Assembly (NCBI RefSeq): GCF_001540865.1
Contig: NW_017893345.1
Span: forward strand, 44,955-108,954
Origin: Ananas comosus
Taxonomy: Eukaryota; Streptophyta; Magnoliopsida; Poales; Bromeliaceae
Direction: 5' to 3'
Length of the DNA: 64,000 bases
Position 1 is the first letter of the stretch. Each line of letters starts with the position of its first letter. The notes under the pieces were generated by a model. That model saw only the letters and a list, made by a program, of their open reading frames with translations. It made no database searches and was not told the origin of the DNA. Shown here piece after piece: positions 59,117-64,000 of this stretch. Position numbers and translations under genes: made by a program.

Positions 59117-60989
59117 TGTAGTATCCCTGGTGTTCAGCTTTTTTAGGCTTGTCGACACGCCGTGAGAGTGTCGGGACAAGTCCGAATCTCGTTGGCGCAA
59201 AATAGACGCAAAACGGACTTAGTGGGGATGCGAGAGCAGGAGTTAGCATTGGAATCTGCGAATTTGCAGATTTTTTGCTTGTTGTACCGGTACAACATCA
59301 GGGTTGTACCGATACACTTTCTGTACCGGTACAGCATCGGAGGTGTACCGGTACACTTCGCCTGATTGGCGAGCAGCTGCTCTCGAGTTGCCATCTATAC
59401 CGGTACGGGTGCTCGTGTACCGGTACACCTGGTTAGGTGAGGGGCTTTTTGGGAATTTTCTCACCTCCTTGTTGTCACCCTCTCCCCCACTCCTTCTTAT
59501 ACGTGGAGAGAGGCTGAGAGAGGGGATTTTTCATGCAAACCTCTCCTCTCTCTCTCTAGGTTGAAGCCGATCGTGTGGTGCTTGCCGAGGGAGTTGGTTC
59601 GTCGCCGACGTCGCGTCGCGGTGCCGTTCGAGTGTGCGTTTGACGTGGTAGCATCGTGGGAAGGCCGGGCGAGGGTACGATTCCGCCGTTTCGACGTCAC
59701 GCCGGTGTTGGTTTGGCATTTAGAGGTGGGTTAATCGTCGATTTACCTCCTAAGTAGCTATATGGTCGGCATGTATTTATCGTGTTGTTTAGTATATTTA
59801 GATTGCTCGATTCATGGATTTCATGTTGTTATCTTCAAAATCTGAATTGGAGCTTTGTCTTTTGCTAGTATCTGCTACACATGTGGGACTTGGATATGAC
59901 TTAGGAGAAAACTGCGACTATGACCTGTCATATGCCTAAACTACCTGATTTAGCTTTAGGAGCCGTTGTTATTTTGTATCACCGCAATATCAGCGTGGTG
60001 GATACCCCAAGAAGTTTAGATCTCTGTTACGCTCGTGCTGGGATGCCGAGTGTATTTTTATAGTAGTGTTCAGACTGTTCCGGATAGTTAGGTGCCGTCG
60101 GGATTGACGGTGACCCAGTTTGCCAAGTTGACATCAGATTTGCCGAGGACACGTGACTTGTTGGTTGTTAGACCAGTTGGACCCTGTTTCTTGACTTTAG
60201 CCTGTGAGAGCCTGATTGAGCTCGACAGAGATACGCTTGCATACTCGTTTCGGTCGCGCCCACGAGTGCCACTCCGGAGTCCGGCTTAGTGCTTTTGCGT
60301 TGGTGTCGTTGTGTCCTGGTTGGACTTGCTCTCACTAACTACCGAGTGTGGTGGTTGTTAGTGTAGCTTCGACAGGCGGGACGAGTGTATCACAGTCCCT
60401 GGTGAGATTGGGTTAGGATTTACTTTTACTACAGTTGGTTAGTGTAGAGCATGATAGTGTAGTGGCATGTAGCTGTGATTGTCTTCCAGCTTTCCCTACT
60501 ATCTTTACTTCCTTCTGTAGACTTAGTGGGTGTACCGATAATGTTGAGGGTGGCACCCACTGAGAACTACTTGTTTTACAGTAGTTCTCACGCCCAGTTG
60601 TTACCCTTCTTTTGCAGAGCCATCGGTTCCGGCTGCTGCATCTTCTGGGGGTGATCGTGGCAAGGACGTTGCAAGCTAGAGCCCTACCCGACGAGTTGCT
60701 GAGATAGAGGACCCCTGCTGAAGGTAGAGTTACTTCTGTTTGAGTTCATGTACATACAGATGTTATGACTCGCTGGGACGAGCCCTTTTTGTACCTGGAT
60801 AGTATGTATGTATATGGAACTCACTTTTGTTTAACTTGTTCTTTTTCTTTCTAGTAGCTCTATATTACTGGTTGTAGTGTTGTTTGATTACAGTTTCAGT
60901 ACAGCTTCGCTTCGTATACAGAAAAAACTCCTTCGTATACGGCGGGTCTGTTGGCATTCTCGGGGAAACGTGTAATCCGGGGCGTGACA
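59117..60989 (+). mobile_element. Family B solo LTR (B2)
   Basis: A 1873-bp LTR from TGTAGTATCCCTGG to CGGGGCGTGACA, with the perfect target duplication GAAAT (59112-59116 and 60990-60994) and no interior. U3 has perfect GTACCGGTAC palindromes (59284-59420) that the family B LTR at 1180 lacks. A CT-rich initiator is at 59541-59560. The U5 hairpin at 60562-60589 has the longest perfect stem in the window. Confidence 0.93.
60562..60589 (+). ncRNA. Conserved LTR hairpin (best example)
   Basis: GAGAACTACT pairs with AGTAGTTCTC around a short loop, preceded by a CCCACT motif and followed by CACGCCC. Equivalent hairpins occur at 3246-3270, 5970-5992, 17262-17283, 22605-22626, 36575-36599, 44364-44387, 45009-45031 and 49986-50009, always in the R/U5 part shortly before a TTTCAGAGCC-like site. 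Stem positions change in pairs between copies, supporting an RNA structure. Its role is unknown. Confidence 0.6.
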
Positions 60990-60994
60990 GAAAT

Positions 60995-61666
60995 CATGGT
61001 AGAAGGTACGATCTTAAGTTCTTATAAAGTTTCAAATAGTGATAATGGTGTTGATAGTTGGGAGAAGGATAAAGCTGATATTGGAATTGAGGGTGTAGTT
61101 GATGGTGTAGTTGATGTTGAAGTTGATGAAGAAGATAATGTTGGAGATTTGGGTGCAACTGAGATAGAAGATGCTGTTGGAGATAAGGCTGTAGCTGAGA
61201 AAGAATATAGTGTTGAAGATGAAGGTGGAGCTCATACAGAGGCTGATCATGATGGTGGAGATGATATAAGGCTGATTTGGTTAGAGATGAGAGGGGAGAT
61301 GAGGGTAAAGCTTACACGAGGGCTAATAATGTTAGAGATGATGAGGAGAATAAGGGAGTAGATGAATCAGATAAATCTATACTGAAAATTTTAAAAAGAA
61401 TTTAGTTTTTAGTTCCATCGAAAACGACTCAAATAAGGATAAGTTAGTTTATGATAATGAGAATCCAATTATGGACAATGGTGTGAAGTATCCTGATGTA
61501 AATTCATTCCGAAGTACTCTTCTTTCAATTCGTTGTCCAAAATGAATTTCAATACAAGGTTATAAAAAGTGATCAATCTAGAGTGACAGCAAGCTGTATG
61601 ATAGAAGGTTGTGGGTAGAGAATACACGCAACAAGGATTTGAGGAGAAGCTACATTTCAGGTAAAT
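60995..61666 (+). pseudogene. MuDR-like (Mutator) transposase fragment, upstream piece
   Basis: An acidic linker (many Asp/Glu/Gly/Val, 61060-61300) is followed by the start of the MuDR N-terminal DNA-binding domain: NPIMDNGVKYPDVNSFRSTL (about 61460-61515), then after a one-base frameshift QNEFQYKVIKSDQSRVTA, CMIEGCG, a stop, and RIHATR. It ends at GEATFQV next to the LTR at 61667. The next residues expected in the family (VKTL, then the H-C ligands) are those that open the minus-strand fragment at about 22115. CAGGTAAAT at the junction also resembles a 5' splice site. Confidence 0.8.
61662..61666. repeat. Target-site duplication of LTR D (TAAAT)
   Basis: TAAAT directly precedes the TGTAATATATCGG start of LTR D. 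The matching copy, in reverse orientation, is at 22187-22191 next to an LTR end. Confidence 0.72.
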
Positions 61667-62121
61667 TGTAATATATCGGACTCCTACAATTATGAAGTTT
61701 CGGTGGGAACGAGCTTAAAAAGCTATTAAATAAGTTCCGGTGAGATTTGGAGAGCATTTGAGCATTTTTAGCGCAAACTAGATTCGAAAATGGACTCGAA
61801 AAGCTGGAATCTGCCTAAGTTGCAAATTTTGAAATAGGCTATCGGGCTTTGAGGTACCACAACTGGGTACCGGTACCAAGTTCATTGGGTACCGGTATGC
61901 TGGGACGGGTACCGATATGCAGTGTAATTATAGAAAATTCTGCGCTCAAGTTCTCGAGAAAATGAGCTCGGGTACCGGTACTGAAGCTGGGTACCAGTAC
62001 TGGATCGCGCGAGTACTGGTACGCGAACCCGAATACTGGTACTCAGCCTGGCAGAGCGCTGTTTTTGAGGAGTAAAAGTGTAATTTCAGTAGGGTTTATA
62101 AATAGGGGTCCTTGTGAGTTG
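61667..62121 (+). mobile_element. U3 half of family C LTR D
   Basis: It starts TGTAATATATCGGACTCC, followed by AATTATGAAGTTTCGG as in the C1 LTR. It carries GTACCGGTAC-type palindromes at 61867-62041 and a TATA box (TATAAATAG, 62097-62105). It stops about 15 bases after the TATA box, where element F2 begins (flank AGTTG). The R-U5 half is not to the right but, inverted, at 22192-24176. Confidence 0.8.
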
Positions 62122-63325
62122 TGGATCCCGAGGATCTAAAAGGTAAGTAACACGTAAAGGGGGGTGAATAGGTGTAAATCCGGCAAACTCGAAAAATCTT
62201 GATGCAAACAAAACAAAATAGCGGAAATTAAAACAGCACACCGAGAATTTAACGTGGAAAAACTCCAATTCGGAATGAAAAACCCACGGGACCGATCACG
62301 CAAAGAAAATCCACTAAGAAAACTTGAGTACAAGTGATTTCGACAAAAACCCACGACTCAATTTACCGATTTCTTGTTGACGGTGATCTTTGCCGGTCCT
62401 CGATCGATAGGAATCCACCAATCGACCTTGCTGCAACTCCTCGCAGCGTCAACGCCTCAACTCCTCGAAGCGTCCACCGAATCCTCGGCTTCACGCGAGA
62501 TCCACGCGCCGAACCTCCTTCCGGAGCTTGTAGAATTGAAGATTTGTGGTGATTTTAACTTTTGAAAACCATAAGTTATGAGGGTTCACCTTTAATCAAT
62601 CATCTACTTGATTCTCGTAAGAAGTATCGAGTAAAAACGAAGAATCAAGCCGATGTTGATTGCTAGAAACTCATTACGTAAATCTAAGCATTGAAACGGG
62701 GAGAAATAAGTTTCTAGGGTTTAGAATTGGTAAAATATTCAAAGCCTTAATTTTAGATGACCCACATAGCTTATTTATATGTTTAGAAGACTTAGAAGTA
62801 GATTAGGATTGCAAAAAGTCGTTTTCAAAAACCTGTGTCGTCCTCAGAGACCGGTCCTCTCGAGGAGACCGGTCTGTGAGAGACCGGTCTCTCAAGTGAG
62901 GAACCGGTCCCTCCCTGCGTGACCAAAAACCCAACGTTCGGGAACCGGTCTCTCAAACTTGAGACCGGTCCCTCGCTGCGCGACAAAATCACCAAGGTTC
63001 GGGAACCGGTCTCTCATCACAGGGGACCGGTTGCATCATGGTTTACGCAGTGAGGACCTTAGGGGAACCGGTCTCTCCATCTCAGAGACCGGTCTCAGAA
63101 CACATGAAAGTTCAGAAAAGTTGTTTTAAAGCAATCTAAGCCTTCTGAACTTATTCTAATTATGTATCTTCACCACAAATGATCTTTTAGTCATACCTTA
63201 GGTGTCAATCTTTCCGAATGAGTCTTCGTCCTCCAATTTGAATCTCTTCTCAAAAACTTCTGCGATCAACTCTTCAAGACTCCAAACAACTTTACGAAAT
63301 TCGCCAACCTATAAAATCCTTAACA
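62122..63325 (-). mobile_element. 3' LTR of Sirevirus-like element F2, minus strand
   Basis: This is the inverted counterpart of the F1 LTR (15687-16891), nearly collinear over 1.2 kb: TGTTAAGG start at 63325, GGATCCA end at 62122, and the same order of ACCGGT boxes (62846-63100), including the 18-bp perfect palindrome at 62877-62894. A plus-strand frame 62374-62565 and its F1 counterpart on the minus strand are LTR sequence, not a gene. Confidence 0.85.
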
Positions 63326-63336
63326 ATCTCCCCCTT
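63326..63336 (-). promoter_or_regulatory. Polypurine tract adjoining the F2 LTR
   Basis: The minus strand reads AAAGGGGGAGAT immediately before the LTR start. A second GGGGGAGA tract lies at about 63764-63776, as in F1. Confidence 0.78.
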
Positions 63337-63819
63337 TGGCGATTTCGTGACAAAATATACTACAAAGCTCGTATACAACCAATAAGTCATAAAAAGAAGA
63401 TCATCGCAATCACCAAACGATAATCTCCTGCATGATCAATCCAATAAACAAAAATTTACACTTTTACAACCTTAATACAAACTCTATGACTTAGACATGG
63501 AGTCTTGAAGTCTTGAATTATTCCTGCAAAAACATTCTCAAAAACATAATCAAGATTCAAGTAACAATGAGATCAAACAATCAACTAAAGTTCACACTTC
63601 ATAGTTCATAGTCAAACTAAACGAAAGTACTAAGTCAAACACCTAAAGCATTAAAACAAGTTCATTTTCATCTTAACTAAGCAAAGCCCTAAGCTAAATG
63701 CACATCGTAGTTCATAATTAATGCATCATCATCATCATTAAGACGTAAGACCATCCATCCATCTCTCCCCCTTTTTGTCAGAAAGCGCTAAAACGACAAA
63801 AGGAGAAGCACGGTAACTC

Positions 63820-64000
63820 CTAGTCAGAATCATCTCCTAGAGGTAAATTTGCCCGACAACATCCCAATTTGTCAAAAATCATATTCAGTAAGCGCTTCAT
63901 CTTGCTCACATCCTTACGAATCGCAGCTTGTTCTGCAGAGAACTTTTGTAGCTCCTCAGATAGACGTTGCTGCTCGCGATACACCGATGAAACGGAAATA
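63820..64000 (-). CDS. C-terminal end of the envelope-like gene of F2 (partial)
   Basis: The minus strand is open from the window edge to a stop at 63820-63822. It contains the same coiled-coil segment as F1 (SEELQKFSAEQAAIR) and the CC-Asp/Pro-rich tail ending DDSD. No stop interrupts the 60 codons visible; the F1 TGA position is an Arg codon here. The interior of F2 continues beyond 64000. Confidence 0.72.
   Translation of the reverse strand, partial: ISVSSVYREQQRLSEELQKFSAEQAAIRKDVSKMKRLLNMIFDKLGCCRANLPLGDDSD

Noticed and set aside
61032..61250. Ile/Asn/Phe-rich minus-strand membrane-like protein
   Set aside because: Antisense of the acidic GAT/GAA/GTT-rich linker of the MuDR-like gene.

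Overview
The window is nuclear DNA of a flowering plant. LTR retrotransposon sequence makes up well over half of it, and the rest is a lightly coded, intron-rich background. Chromodomain-type Ty3/gypsy pol, a Sirevirus-like envelope-like gene, a Cassandra-like TRIM, MuDR-like transposase pieces and GT-AG introns all point to a higher plant. A monocot is likely; a pineapple-like genome is only an impression from the many LTRs rich in GTACCGGTAC. No bacterial, organellar, CRISPR or rRNA-operon sequence was seen.

Layout. 1-7323: the integrase end of a Ty3/gypsy element and its 3' LTR (family B). This LTR is split by a solo LTR (family A), which is itself split by a second family A solo LTR; both insertions have perfect 5-bp target duplications. 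7324-12800: an LTR fragment, a decayed gag, about 1.7 kb of non-coding interior, a polypurine tract and a family C LTR. 12836-16891: the envelope-like gene, two polypurine tracts and the 3' LTR of a Sirevirus-like element (F1). 16892-21456: a Ty3/gypsy element with the end of its 5' LTR, an initiator-tRNA-Met primer site, gag, and protease-RT-RNase H, all broken by stops and frameshifts and cut off before integrase. 21457-26040: minus-strand LTR pieces around a MuDR-like transposase fragment.

26041-57100 is the gene-like part. A minus-strand gene that I do not recognise has at least 18 probable exons between 55209 and 31774. Its introns hold a family C LTR (34255-37086), a Cassandra-like TRIM (40863-41396), a solo LTR with a second solo LTR inside it (41717-47305) and a family A solo LTR (48006-50445). 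57105-62121 holds a truncated family A LTR, the other half of the MuDR-like transposase with a family B solo LTR in it, and the front half of a family C LTR. 62122-64000 is a second Sirevirus-like copy (F2), inverted relative to F1.

Three points matter most. (1) One transposase gene and the LTR inserted in it are split between 61.4-62.1 kb (plus) and 21.9-24.2 kb (minus), and the two LTR ends share the target duplication TAAAT. This means either an inversion of about 38 kb or a mis-oriented assembly block. (2) A 28-bp cloning-vector polylinker lies at 42673-42700 and a single N at 34914, so the assembly needs caution. (3) Different LTR families share two unexplained structures: ACCGGT-centred palindromes in U3, and a hairpin in R/U5 whose stem shows compensatory base changes.
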